Below are positions 7,670 through 17,165 of a stretch of DNA of 64,000 nucleotides, piece by piece. Position numbers and translations under genes: made by a program. Each line of letters begins with the position of its first letter. Position 1 is the first letter of the stretch. The stretch is from Bradyrhizobium sp. LTSP885 (GTDB lineage Bacteria; Pseudomonadota; Alphaproteobacteria; Rhizobiales; Xanthobacteraceae): positions 124,001-188,000 of the forward strand of contig NZ_JYMT01000018.1 of assembly GCF_000938305.1 (NCBI RefSeq), in the 5' to 3' direction. The notes under the pieces are model-generated. The model was not told the origin of the DNA. It saw nothing but the letters and a program-made list of their open reading frames with translations, and did no database searches.

Positions 7670-10381
7670 TACGGCTTGCGCGCGCCGCTCCACACCCAGC
7701 TTGGTGAAAACGCTCTTGAGGTGCGACTTCACGGTTTCAGGACCGATATAAAGGCTTCGGGCGATTTCCTTGTTGGACTGGCCTTCCGCGATCAGCGTGA
7801 GAATGTCAGTCTCGCGAGGACTCAATGCGTGCAAAGCCGGGCTCCTGAAGGTCGGTACCAGGCGATCTTGCTGCGCCCTTTGGGAATCGGACAGGAGCCG
7901 ATCAACGTAAGACATTAATTGCGTGCTGATGCTGCCGCTCTGCTGGACCATCTGGACGAGGTCGGAAGTGACCGAACCCGCGTCCAAAATGATCTGATAG
8001 AGACCCCCGCCTGCGCAGGCAGCAAGAATGCGGCGAAACCGGTTCGTTGCCTCCGTGGCTTTGCCGAGGCGTAGCTGAAGGGCCGAGATTAGAATCTCAA
8101 CTCGGATCAGGAAGTAGCGATGGTGGGCCGCTTCGGTTTCGCGCTGTAGCTCCCGCAGTATTGACATTGCTTCCTCAGGACGCTCCCGTTGCCCCAGCAA
8201 ATGAGCGCGAGCCAGTTTATGGTCCCATTGAATTTCCGACCAGGCACAGAGCCTGGGCGCAGGGTACTTTCTTGCAAGTTGCTCCAGGCGATCGATGCAT
8301 GCGGCGCCTTCATCCACGCGGCCTTCGTTAAGATAAAGCCGCGCTCGTTCTGCTGTTGCAGCTGCCGTCAGCCGTCCCCAATCCCGTGAGATGCCATGGC
8401 TTTCAGCCCGCTCCAGCAGCGTGTGGGCACGTTCGAGGTTCATCCGGGCAGCCGCGACTCTGGCCATCACGAAATAGGCGCTGCGAACGCAGTCGAGCAT
8501 TGTCCCGGAGTTGATCAGCGATGCGCGATCGATCACCAAACTTTCTGCCTCGTTCAGCTGGCCCTGCTCGTACAAAATCCGTGCAATCAGACTGGTAGGC
8601 AAGGCCGCTGCCACCGAGTGCGGGCCGACATATTGCTCCGCGATTCGCAACCCCTCACGGTAATGAGCCTCCGCCGCGGTGAGACGTAGCTGCCGGACCT
8701 CTGCGACACCTTGAAGGCAGCGCCGATATACCGATGCGAACACGTTTCTCCGGTCTTCCTCCGGCGAATAGGGCATCCAGGGCGTCGCATGGAACTGCTT
8801 GAGGTCACCGGCTTGCATGTGGCCGAAGCGAACGACGTTTGAGGCAACATTCGCGGTCCAGGGATCCGATGAACGGTTCACGCAATCCTGTGCCAGAGGC
8901 AGCGCCCGCTCGCTGTCATCCGTCAGCGCGATAGCAACGGAGCGGATTGCCTGGCATGCGCACAGCAAATCGTTCTCCGGCAGCTGCGCAGCAGCGATAT
9001 CGTTCTCAATTTCAGTTGCGAGCTGCAGGGCCTCATCGGAACGTAGCGCGAGCGCCAATCCCCAGGCGATCGCCAACCTGACCTCGGGCTGACCCCGCAG
9101 CAGTTCGTCCGGAAACTGACGCTGCCATTCGAGCAACGTGAAGAGATCGCCACGCTTTATCAGGGCCATTGCGCAATTGTTGATCCAGCCGATCGCACGG
9201 TCGGAATCGCCGGCTGCAATCGCGTGCTGAACTGCCTCAGTCCACAATTCGTGGGAGGCATACCAACGAGCGGCACGTCCGTGCAGCTCGGGAACTGCAA
9301 TGCCGCGGTCCGCCTTCAGCCGCTGTCTCAAATATTCGGCGAGCAGCGTGTGATAGCGAAACCACGCACCGTCATTGTCGAGCGGCGTGAGCAGCATTTG
9401 GCGCTCGGCGAGCGATGCCAGGATCGTGCGGCCCGAGCCCGAACCGGTTACGGCCTCGCATAGCGGACCGGAGAGCCGATCAAGAATAGCCGTTCGTAGC
9501 ATGAAGTCGACCATTTCGACGGGAAGCGTATCCAGCATCTCCGACAAATACGCTGCGATTGGACGCTGCGATCCTGAGAGACTTTGTACGTACTCCTTGA
9601 AGGCCAATCCGAACCGTGAGGGCATGGACGCAACAATTCGCAGGGCGGCGGGCCAACCTTCAGTCTTGCGGTGCAGGAGTTGGATGTCGGGGAACTCGAG
9701 CACGCCGGGCCTGACGAGATCCAGAAACGCCTGTGTCTCGTGCATGTCGAATCGCAGGGCTGCGGAATCAATCTCGACCAGCTGATTCTGGGCTCGCAGG
9801 GTCGCGAGTGACAGGGGAGGTTCGGTACGCGTCGTAAGCACCACATGACAGTGCGACGGTGCGTGCTTCAGAAAATACGCGACCGTCTGATGGATGCGAG
9901 AAGCGCTGAGCCAGTGATAGTCTTCGAGAAACAGGTACACATCATCATCTATCTCGGCCAGATCGTTGATCAGGCTCGACAGGATCACTGTCGGGTCGAT
10001 CAGGTTGTTCTCGAGGATCAACCCAATCGCGCCGGCGCCAACCTCCGGACAGGCATGGTGCAGGGCCTGAGATACGTAAAATAGAAATCGCGTGGCCTCG
10101 TCGTCGTCTGAATCGATGGTCAGCCACCCGACACAGTTGCCGTCTTGCTCGAGCTGCTCGGCGCAAGCTGCCGCCAGCGAGCTCTTGCCGAATCCCGCCG
10201 GCGCCTTGATGACGGCAAGTCGCTTGGCCGGGAGTTCGGACAAGATTGCGGCAAGCCGGGGACGTGCGACCAGCCCACCGAACCGTGCGGGCAAGATCTT
10301 GGTCGCGAGGAATGGCAGCTGTCCACTGGCAGGCAAACAAGCCGTTCCCATCGCAAGATTGCCCGATTGCGGCTCGATCAA
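7631..10381 (-). CDS. MalT-like LuxR family ATPase regulator
   Basis: The product is about 916 aa. An N-terminal P-loop ATPase carries PAGFGKSS at 61-68, followed by a conserved EDYHWL segment as in MalT-type regulators. A long helical-repeat middle leads to a LuxR-type helix-turn-helix at about 853-916 (LSPRETDIL, SNKEIA, ETVKSHL). MalT-like proteins are ATP-dependent activators that respond to small ligands; the ligand here is unknown. The TTG start is supported by a strong AAAGGGGGGAG just upstream; an ATG at 10351 is the alternative. It converges on paralogue B with a 39-bp 3' overlap and diverges from paralogue C across a region holding a 16-bp palindrome. Confidence 0.8.
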   Translation of the reverse strand: MIEPQSGNLAMGTACLPASGQLPFLATKILPARFGGLVARPRLAAILSELPAKRLAVIKAPAGFGKSSLAAACAEQLEQDGNCVGWLTIDSDDDEATRFLFYVSQALHHACPEVGAGAIGLILENNLIDPTVILSSLINDLAEIDDDVYLFLEDYHWLSASRIHQTVAYFLKHAPSHCHVVLTTRTEPPLSLATLRAQNQLVEIDSAALRFDMHETQAFLDLVRPGVLEFPDIQLLHRKTEGWPAALRIVASMPSRFGLAFKEYVQSLSGSQRPIAAYLSEMLDTLPVEMVDFMLRTAILDRLSGPLCEAVTGSGSGRTILASLAERQMLLTPLDNDGAWFRYHTLLAEYLRQRLKADRGIAVPELHGRAARWYASHELWTEAVQHAIAAGDSDRAIGWINNCAMALIKRGDLFTLLEWQRQFPDELLRGQPEVRLAIAWGLALALRSDEALQLATEIENDIAAAQLPENDLLCACQAIRSVAIALTDDSERALPLAQDCVNRSSDPWTANVASNVVRFGHMQAGDLKQFHATPWMPYSPEEDRRNVFASVYRRCLQGVAEVRQLRLTAAEAHYREGLRIAEQYVGPHSVAAALPTSLIARILYEQGQLNEAESLVIDRASLINSGTMLDCVRSAYFVMARVAAARMNLERAHTLLERAESHGISRDWGRLTAAATAERARLYLNEGRVDEGAACIDRLEQLARKYPAPRLCAWSEIQWDHKLARAHLLGQRERPEEAMSILRELQRETEAAHHRYFLIRVEILISALQLRLGKATEATNRFRRILAACAGGGLYQIILDAGSVTSDLVQMVQQSGSISTQLMSYVDRLLSDSQRAQQDRLVPTFRSPALHALSPRETDILTLIAEGQSNKEIARSLYIGPETVKSHLKSVFTKLGVERRAQAVSRAQTLGLVTTQ

Positions 10382-10419
10382 GGGCTCCCCCCTTTATCGC
10401 CGGGAGTTCTTCCCCCATT

Positions 10420-10435
10420 CGGGGGGTACCCCCCG
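10420..10435. promoter_or_regulatory. Perfect 16-bp palindrome in the divergent regulator promoter region
   Basis: CGGGGGGTACCCCCCG reads the same on both strands. It lies 39 bp upstream of the MalT-like start and about 170 bp upstream of paralogue C, in the only shared upstream region of the two. The position suggests an operator for one of the neighbouring regulators, but no binding data exist and a G-run palindrome could also have a structural role. Confidence 0.5.
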
Positions 10436-10603
10436 TAACGAAAGTGTACGATCTCTGTTGGCGTGAGGGAAGCGCCGGGCGTCATTTGGGCGAAGCTACC
10501 CGCAGAGAGCCGAAGCAAGCTTATGTCCACCAGGAACGCACGCTTGGGTTTCTCACGAATAATTGACCACCCGGACAAGCGAACCAGGTCCAGGCCAAGA
10601 GCC

Positions 10604-13360
10604 ATGGTTGACGATGATTCCCAAAGAAAACTGCAGTTTGGCCCCTTTGAGCTTTCGAGCAAGGAGAGGGTACTGCGGCGCGACGGTGTGGTGTTGCCCC
10701 TTGGCAGCAGGGCCCTTGAGATCCTGATCTATCTTGCCGGGCGTCCGGGTGAGGTGATCGCAAAGCAGGAACTGATCGATCACGTCTGGCCGGACGTGAC
10801 CGTCGAGGAGGGGAGCATCCGGGTCCACGTGGCCGCGATCCGCAAGGCCCTTGGTGACGGCCAGTTTGGCAACCGATACATCGCCAACGTCAAGGGACGA
10901 GGCTACTCATTCGTCGGCACCGTTGTCGCCCTCGATGGCGGCACGGAAAGCAGGAAGGACAAGCCCCGACACCAAGGCAGGCTCCCGGTGCGGCCGGTTG
11001 TGATGGTCGGGCGTGAAGCGTTCGTCAGCGAGGTTAGCAACAAGCTCCTGGATGAGCGGTTTGTAACACTGCTAGGCCCCGGCGGCATCGGCAAGACGAC
11101 CATTGCCCTGGTTGTTGGCCGTGCCGCAGCCGAGGAGTTTGGCGGGGACGTCTATTTTGTTGATCTCGGAAGCGTGACCGATCGGCATCATGTCACGGAG
11201 GCTGTCGCGACATCCCTGGGATTTGCACTCAAATCGAAAGATCCCGATCTACAGCTGGTCGACCGCGTTCGTTCGCAAAAGCTTCTTATCATTCTCGATA
11301 GCTGTGAGCACGTGATCGAGACCGTCGCGTTGCTTGCCGAGCAACTCTACCAGGAAACGGAGCAGGTCTATCTCCTCGCGACGAGTCGCGAATTGCTGAA
11401 AGTAGAGGGCGAGCATTGTTGCCGGGTCCTTCCCCTTGATGTTCCACCAGACGGCTCGGAGCAGACGGCACATGCCGTGCTTCGATATCCGGCGGCACAG
11501 TTGTTCGTACGGCGCGTCGCGGCGAGGGCGGGAAGCGTCGTTCTCACCGACGAGGAGGCGCCGCTTGTCGCGGAAATATGCCGAAAGCTCGATGGCATAC
11601 CGCTGGCAATTGAGCTGGCAGCGGGCCAGGTGGCGGCCCTCGGCCTCAAAAACACAGCTTCCCGCCTGGTGTCCCGGCTGGAATTGCTGAAACTAAGCCA
11701 TCGCACCACCGTTTCCAGACATCGGACCCTCAAGGCGACCTTGGATTGGAGCTACGATCTGTTGTCCGACGCAGAGAGGATTGTCCTTCGACGGATCGCT
11801 CCTTTCGTCGGCCATTTCACCCTAGAGGGTGCGCGGTCTGTCGCAGGTGAAGTCGGCGGAGTTGACGGAGAAATATTTGACGCGATCGCCGGCCTGGCTG
11901 AGAAGTCATTGATTGTAACCCGGATCGATGAAGCGCAGCCGCAGTATCGGTTGCTGGACACGACCAGGGCGTACGCGCTCGAAAAACTGGAGGAGCATAA
12001 CGAGTTCGATCCGATCTCCCGGCGGCATGCGGAATACGTGATCCAGCAGCTCGAATCACAAAAGGAGAAGCTATCGGCTCGAACAAGGGCTGAAAGAGTT
12101 GCGGCCTATTCCTGGCAACTCAGCAATGTCCGGTCGGCGCTGGAATGGAGTTTCGGATCGCACGGCAACGACGAGATCGCGACAAGATTTGCGGCCGCTT
12201 CAGCGCCGCTATTTATGGATCTGGGGCTATTGATCGAATGGCAGGCATGGGCCGAGCGGGCGTTAGCCCGGCTGGGAAATCAGCATAAAAACGCCCGCGA
12301 GGACCTTGCGCGCGAGCTCATGCTTTTGACCGGACTGTTCATGTCCTCGAGTTGGACATCCGACACTCACCTCGCGCTCGATGTCGCGACGCGAAGCCAA
12401 AAAGTGGCTTTGAAAGCCCAAGATCCCGACGGCATGGCACACGTTGAGTCGATGCTGGGATACGCCAATCATTTGGCGGGAAAGCATTCTGTTGCACAGG
12501 GACATTTCGAAGCCGGCCTGCGCCGCTTAACACCCGGCTCGCGCCTGCGCGCTGGACACCAATTGTTTCATCCCGCCAGCGCCTTGCTTGTCGGCATGAC
12601 GCGCTCCCTGTTTTACAGGGGGATACTCGATCAATCATTGGACTACGCACGGCTCGCGATAGAGGAAGGAGAAAAATCCGGTCTTCCATCGATATTGGGC
12701 CGATGCCTGATCCTGCTCCTCCCCGTCTATCTGGCGCTGGATGATTGGCAGAGGTCGGAGCACTACATCGCGCAATTGACCGACCTTTCCGCAACTCACT
12801 CCCTGAAGATATACCATGCGATTGCAACCGGCTTGCGAGGCAAGTGGTTTCTTCTTCAGAGCAACGTTCGCGATGGCATTCCGTTGCTGAAGAGGTCGTC
12901 GGAAGAGCTTGAGGCTCAAGGTGATGAAATGCTGAATATGGGTTTTGTCGGCGATCTCGCCGAAGGTCTTGCTGCTTCTGGCCAGCACGAGGAGGCGTTG
13001 ACGCTGGTGGTGAATGCCCTTGATTTCCAGCAACGGGGCGGAAAACTCCTGAACGTGCCCGACCTGATGAACGCGAAAGGCCTCATCCTGGCATCCAGGT
13101 CGGCCGAGGACTATCCCGAAGCAGAAAGAAGCCTGTTGTCATCGATCGAGTGGGCAAGAGGTCAGTCCGCTCCCTTGTTTGAGCTGAAGGCTGCGACGGA
13201 CCTCGCGGAGCTATTGCTGAAACAGGGGCGTGTGCCTGAAGCCTACAAGCATCTCCGCGCGGCTCTTGATCGAACACCAGCCGGGATACTATCTCGCGAT
13301 CACAAGCGCGCCCTGCAAATCCTCAACAAGCTCCAATCCGGCACCACGGCCGTCGGCTAA
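10604..13360 (+). CDS. Winged-helix / NB-ARC-like ATPase transcriptional regulator (paralogue C)
   Basis: The product is about 918 aa: an OmpR-type winged helix at about 8-105 (FGPFELS, WPDVTVEEG, NVKGRGYSF), Walker A GPGGIGKTT near 158, Walker B LIILDS near 227, GIPLAIELAA, then a helical tail of about 450 residues. The frame is open upstream to a GTG at 10463 and an ATG at 10523. I chose the ATG at 10604 because the protein then begins the same short distance before FGPFELS as in paralogue A, although the ribosome site is weak. Together with paralogues A and B it forms a local family with one architecture; the target genes are not known. Confidence 0.8.
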   Translation: MVDDDSQRKLQFGPFELSSKERVLRRDGVVLPLGSRALEILIYLAGRPGEVIAKQELIDHVWPDVTVEEGSIRVHVAAIRKALGDGQFGNRYIANVKGRGYSFVGTVVALDGGTESRKDKPRHQGRLPVRPVVMVGREAFVSEVSNKLLDERFVTLLGPGGIGKTTIALVVGRAAAEEFGGDVYFVDLGSVTDRHHVTEAVATSLGFALKSKDPDLQLVDRVRSQKLLIILDSCEHVIETVALLAEQLYQETEQVYLLATSRELLKVEGEHCCRVLPLDVPPDGSEQTAHAVLRYPAAQLFVRRVAARAGSVVLTDEEAPLVAEICRKLDGIPLAIELAAGQVAALGLKNTASRLVSRLELLKLSHRTTVSRHRTLKATLDWSYDLLSDAERIVLRRIAPFVGHFTLEGARSVAGEVGGVDGEIFDAIAGLAEKSLIVTRIDEAQPQYRLLDTTRAYALEKLEEHNEFDPISRRHAEYVIQQLESQKEKLSARTRAERVAAYSWQLSNVRSALEWSFGSHGNDEIATRFAAASAPLFMDLGLLIEWQAWAERALARLGNQHKNAREDLARELMLLTGLFMSSSWTSDTHLALDVATRSQKVALKAQDPDGMAHVESMLGYANHLAGKHSVAQGHFEAGLRRLTPGSRLRAGHQLFHPASALLVGMTRSLFYRGILDQSLDYARLAIEEGEKSGLPSILGRCLILLLPVYLALDDWQRSEHYIAQLTDLSATHSLKIYHAIATGLRGKWFLLQSNVRDGIPLLKRSSEELEAQGDEMLNMGFVGDLAEGLAASGQHEEALTLVVNALDFQQRGGKLLNVPDLMNAKGLILASRSAEDYPEAERSLLSSIEWARGQSAPLFELKAATDLAELLLKQGRVPEAYKHLRAALDRTPAGILSRDHKRALQILNKLQSGTTAVG

Positions 13361-13489
13361 AGTGGACGCGTTCGATGACTGTACGCCGTCTACGCAGGCG
13401 GATTCAAATTCCCGCATTCCCATACAAGCCCCACGTCCGCGGTTGGGTGCAAATTGTGGCAGGATTGGCCACAGCAGGGTTTGAATGCA

Positions 13490-15196
13490 ATGGGCAGACT
13501 GGTTGCGGACATCATTGTCGAAGTCCTGCAGAGTGCAGGCGTCAAGCATTGTTACGGGATCGTGGGCGACACGCTCAACCTGATCGCGCGCTCGCTCGAA
13601 AAAAGCGAAATCGAGTGGGTGTCGATGAGACACGAAGAGGTCGGAGCATTTGCCGCGCAGGCGGAAGCGCAGGTCGCGGATCGCCTGACGGCAGTTGCGG
13701 GGAGCTGCGGCCCCGGAAGCCTGCATTTCATCAACGGGATATACGAGGCCAATCGCAACCGTGCGCCCGTCATCCTGATCGCCAGTCAGATCATTCGCGA
13801 CGAATTGGGCTTCGATTTCATCCAGGAGGTCGACTTCAAGCAGGTCTACAGGGACTGCAGCGTCTTCTGCGACATGATCCATACGCCAGAGCAGGCACGC
13901 CGCAAGACCGTGATCGCCTGCCAAACCGCCCTGGCGAAACGCGGTGTTGCCGTCCTGATTGTGCCGGCGGATATCTCCGCCTCGGTGGTGGATGATAACA
14001 TCCCCTACGCGGTGCATGTCGCCAGGCCCGTGACGCGGCCGAACGACGCTGATCTCGCCGAGATCGCAGAAATTCTCAATGGAAGCGAAAATGTCGTGCT
14101 GTACGGCGGGTCGGGCTGCCAGGGCGCGCATCAGGAGATTCTCGCGGTTGCCAACAAGCTGAAGGCGCCGATCGCGCATACGTCGCGGGCAAAGGACTTC
14201 CTCGAATATGACAATCCATACAACATCGGAATGACCGGAATGCTCGGCAATGAGGCCGGCTACCATGCCTTGCTGGACTGCGATGCGTTACTGATGCTGG
14301 GCGCGGACTTTGCCTGGCGGCAGTTTTACCCGAACAAGGCAAAGATCGTGCAAGTCGATATCGACCCGACTCATCTTGGGCGACGCCATCCGATCACGAA
14401 GGGCGTTGTCGGCGATGTGAAGGCGACGATGGAGGCGTTGCTGCCGATGCTGGTTGAGCGCACCGATGCCTCGTTCCGGAGCGCCTACGTCAAGCGTTAG
14501 TATCGGGAGTCCGAACAGGCTAAAGTCGCTGCCGGCCATGATGGCAGTATTCCCGGAAGCTATCTAACAAAGGTCATCAACCGCCACGCGGCGAAGGATG
14601 CGTTGTTCACGGCCGACGACGGTACCCCGGCCGCCTGGGCCTACCGCCATATCGACGCGAACGGTCAGCGCCGCATTTTCGCGAGTCTGCTGCATGGATC
14701 GATGGCCAACGGCATGCCGGGAGCCATTGGGCTCCAGAAGGCGGAACCTGGGCGACAAGTCGTGTGCTTGGCAGGCGATGGTGGAATTTCGATGTTGTTC
14801 GGAGACCTGATGACGGTCGTCGGACAGGAGCTGCCCATCAAGATTGCTGTCTATGACAACGGCAAGCTCGGCTTTGTGGAGATCGAGCAAAAGGCCGAGG
14901 GGATGCTCGATACCTTCACGAAGTTGAAGAACCCGAACTTTGCAGGGGTCGCGCGCGCATTGGGTCTCTGGGGCCAGACGGTTTCGGACGCGGACCAGCT
15001 CGAAGCGGCTGTGACGGACTGGCTGGCGCAACCGGGGCCGGCGCTTTTGCACGTGCACGTCAACCCGATGCAACTCGTCATGCCGCCATTCACGCAGGTA
15101 GAGCCGGCGATCGGAATGGCGCTTTATTCGACTCGCGCCATTTTGCATGGCCGGGGAGGCGATGTCTGGGAGATGGTCAAGGAGAATTTCCTCTAA
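13490..15196 (+). pseudogene. poxB: Pyruvate oxidase (quinone) PoxB-like, interrupted by an in-frame TAG
   Basis: The translation follows E. coli PoxB from end to end: GIVGDTLN, the catalytic-glutamate region RHEEVGAFAA, AGSCGPG, YDNPYNIGMTG in the middle domain, and the thiamine-diphosphate motif GDGG ... YDN near residues 429-460. The full span would be 568 aa, close to the family's roughly 570. A TAG at 14498-14500 (codon 337) breaks it, and the frame continues unchanged on the other side (YRES...). The stop sits at a variable position in the linker between the middle and thiamine-binding domains. The enzyme would oxidatively decarboxylate pyruvate to acetate with electrons to ubiquinone. 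Either this is a recent nonsense mutation or a base-call error; a split two-subunit protein is unlikely because no start with a good ribosome site follows the stop. Confidence 0.8.
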
Positions 15197-15274
15197 ATGA
15201 GGCTCGGCTATCCCAGTGAGGGCAGCGGCAGCTATCGGCGGGCCCGTAGCTGGATATTTTACGGTTATCGAGTG

Positions 15275-15412
15275 GGCGCTTGCATCCTGCTCGAAAACCA
15301 CATCGGCCGGTTCGTCGCCGACGCCGAGGCGATTTACTCCTACGAGGGCACTAGAGAGATGAATACCCTGATCGTCGGCAAGTCGATCACCGGGTTGAGT
15401 GCATTCGTCTGA
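15275..15412 (+). pseudogene. C-terminal remnant of a glutaryl-CoA-type acyl-CoA dehydrogenase
   Basis: About 45 codons read ...[20 protein letters not shown], then [17 protein letters not shown], and end at a TGA. The YEGT segment followed by a LIVG.(A/S)ITG ending is the C-terminus of glutaryl-CoA-dehydrogenase-like acyl-CoA dehydrogenases. Nothing upstream belongs to such an enzyme: the preceding bases are the tail of the poxB-like gene plus unrelated sequence. So it is a severed 3' end left by a deletion or insertion and has no function of its own. Confidence 0.65.
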
Positions 15413-15856
15413 GCGACGAAACGACTTGTGGGTTGTCTCACTTCGAATTTGGGTTCCAACGGTAACCTACTGTTGGCGCCACTCAATCTTGCGAGTGCTC
15501 GATAATGGACGCTGTCTCCGCAGTACCGGAATTGCCCCATTCGGACATACTATGCGTCCCGACGGATGTCCGGTTTGACGGGCAGAGTGCCTCTGAAAAC
15601 CCGCGGATCATGTCTGCAGATGATCCGGGCTGTCGCGAGCGCGATGAAGCGTCGGGGGCCGCGCCTGATTGAGGTCGTCGTTAGCCAGTAGAACACGCTT
15701 CGCGGGCGCGGCTTCGGCGCATATGGATTTTTGAGTTGCTCGCGAGGGACGGGACCTCGGCTCGGAGGGAGCGCGCTCTGTTCAGCGCGAAACTATTTCC
15801 GCGTGCGAGCGAAGACGGACGGCTGTCTTTCCATAGGATTTTCCCTGATCAATGCG

Positions 15857-15913
15857 TCAAGATTCCCTACTCACAGCAATACTTTCCCTGTTCGGTTCAG
15901 TAGGGAATCTTGA
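15857..15913. repeat. 15-bp inverted repeat (TTCCCT family)
   Basis: TCAAGATTCCCTACT at 15857-15871 is the exact reverse complement of 15899-15913; the 27-base loop contains another TTCCCTG unit. It is part of a cluster of the same unit extending to 16014. Confidence 0.75.
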
Positions 15914-15990
15914 AAGAAGTCGCCGTGGCCCGGGCGCTTCTCACAGGGCAGAGGCCTCCTCAGGGGGCGAATGGTTCGAAATTCCCTGAA

Positions 15991-16014
15991 AAATTCCCTG
16001 TTCGCAGGGAATTT
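15991..16014. repeat. 10-bp stem-loop (TTCCCT family)
   Basis: AAATTCCCTG (15991-16000), loop TTCG, CAGGGAATTT (16005-16014): a perfect hairpin with a stable tetraloop. A direct copy of AATTCCCTGA stands just before it at 15980-15989. I recall TTCCCT-rich mosaic repeats as frequent in Bradyrhizobium genomes, but that is memory and was not checked here. Confidence 0.7.
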
Positions 16015-16388
16015 GGCCGGAGACGGGTGCGATCAGCACTGCGTCGCCAGCCATCCCGTGCCGCGTTTGGAGAATTTTCTTCTCTTTACTGGGAAGGCCC
16101 CGAAGATCGCTCGCCCCGCCGAGCCGGTGGGACGAACACTCCAAACGTACTTATCGCGAAGCGACAGGGTCGGCGACGCCGGCAGGACGTCGCCGCAGCG
16201 GAGCCAGCCTGGGGCAGGGACATCAATCGATTGCAACTGCTGGTCGCAGAAAAAAAGCGAGCGCTTGCTCGGAAAAGCTCCGGTTCCCTCTTCTCTCGCG
16301 GGCGATCCCTGGGCTAAGAGTGAGACAACGGGCGCATCAGCCCGAACCCGGACACCAACGAGTGTCCGGAGAAAAATTGGGAGGCGAC

Positions 16389-17165
16389 GTGGACCTCGCG
16401 CGACAAGCGCCGTGGCCGAACGCGTTCTCGACGGAGGTGCTTTGCGCACGCATCCTCGAGCGCCATCGGGATTCCGTCCGCGTCCAGAAAACCCGGCTTG
16501 CCGTCGCGAATCTCGCGCGCATCATCAGCGCCACATTGGCCCTTTCCAACAAGCAGGGCTTTCACGCCACCACCCTGCGGCAACTCGCCGAGGCCTCCGG
16601 CCTCAGCATGGGCGGCCTTTACACCTACTTCGACAGCAAGCCGACGCTGCTCTCGATGATCCTCGGCGAAGTCGCGGCCACGGCGGTCGAGGTGCTCACC
16701 GCGCCACCCGACGAGGTGAAGACGGATGCCCGCAAGCATCTCGATTGGGTGATCGCGACCCACATCCGGATGAGCGAAGCGATGCAGCCCTGGTTCGTCT
16801 TCGCCTTCATGGAGGCGAAATCGTTTCCGCCGGCGGAACGCCAGCGCGCGGTCGACATGGAAGTGACGACCGAGAAGATCATCGCCGATGTCATCAGGCA
16901 GGGGGTCGCGAGCGGCAGCTTCGCGACCGACGAAATCACGCTCAGCGCGTCGCTGATCAAGCCGCTGCTTCAGGACTGGTACGTCAAACGCGCCAAGTAC
17001 CGCCGGCGCGGCACATCGATCGACAGCTACATCGATGCGGTCGGGGCATTTGTCGGCGCCGCCCTGTCGAAAAATGTGCGTCCCGGAGCTCCTGCGGCGA
17101 GCGGCGCGCGGTCGCGGACAAGGCAAGCGGCGCGGGAACGGCCCGGAAGAAGGACGAGACAATGA
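16389..17165 (+). CDS. TetR family transcriptional regulator of the sugar importer
   Basis: The product is about 258 aa. A TetR-type helix-turn-helix lies at about residues 45-90 (ATTLRQLAEASGLSMGGLYTYF), followed by a helical ligand-binding domain and a basic, arginine-rich C-terminal tail. The GTG at 16389 is chosen because GGGAGG at 16379-16384 precedes it at proper spacing; the frame is open further upstream but without a ribosome site. Its TGA overlaps the ATG of the permease (ATGA at 17162-17165), so regulator and transporter are one transcription and translation unit. It is probably a local repressor that senses the transported compound. Confidence 0.85.
   Translation: MDLARQAPWPNAFSTEVLCARILERHRDSVRVQKTRLAVANLARIISATLALSNKQGFHATTLRQLAEASGLSMGGLYTYFDSKPTLLSMILGEVAATAVEVLTAPPDEVKTDARKHLDWVIATHIRMSEAMQPWFVFAFMEAKSFPPAERQRAVDMEVTTEKIIADVIRQGVASGSFATDEITLSASLIKPLLQDWYVKRAKYRRRGTSIDSYIDAVGAFVGAALSKNVRPGAPAASGARSRTRQAARERPGRRTRQ

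Larger units (their letters stand above)
15413..16388. other. Gene-poor boundary region with decayed sequence and repeats
   Basis: Nearly 1 kb without a convincing gene. At 15614-15691 a short open stretch (RRGPRLIEVVV then stop) resembles the very C-terminus of thiamine-diphosphate enzymes and may be another remnant, but it is too short to be sure. From 15838 to 16014 there are repeated TTCCCT units arranged as inverted repeats (listed separately). The stretch 16015-16388 can be read through without stops but has no recognisable protein. The region separates the left regulator block from the sugar-importer operon. Confidence 0.5.

Noticed and set aside
1791..13360. Antiphage STAND (Avs-type) defence genes
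   Set aside because: The ATPases carry DNA-binding winged-helix or LuxR domains and no effector nuclease, protease or membrane domain, so they are transcription regulators.
14603..15196. Separate gene for a thiamine-diphosphate subunit downstream of the amber codon
   Set aside because: It lacks a ribosome site and continues the poxB frame and alignment without gap; a broken single gene is simpler.
15838..16014. CRISPR-like array
   Set aside because: The TTCCCT units are short, irregularly spaced and in both orientations, with no spacers of constant length and no cas genes.
15971..17161. Upstream extension of the sugar permease frame by about 400 codons
   Set aside because: It overlaps the TetR gene and repeat sequence and has no homologous features; the permease start at 17162 is fixed by the ATGA coupling and family length.
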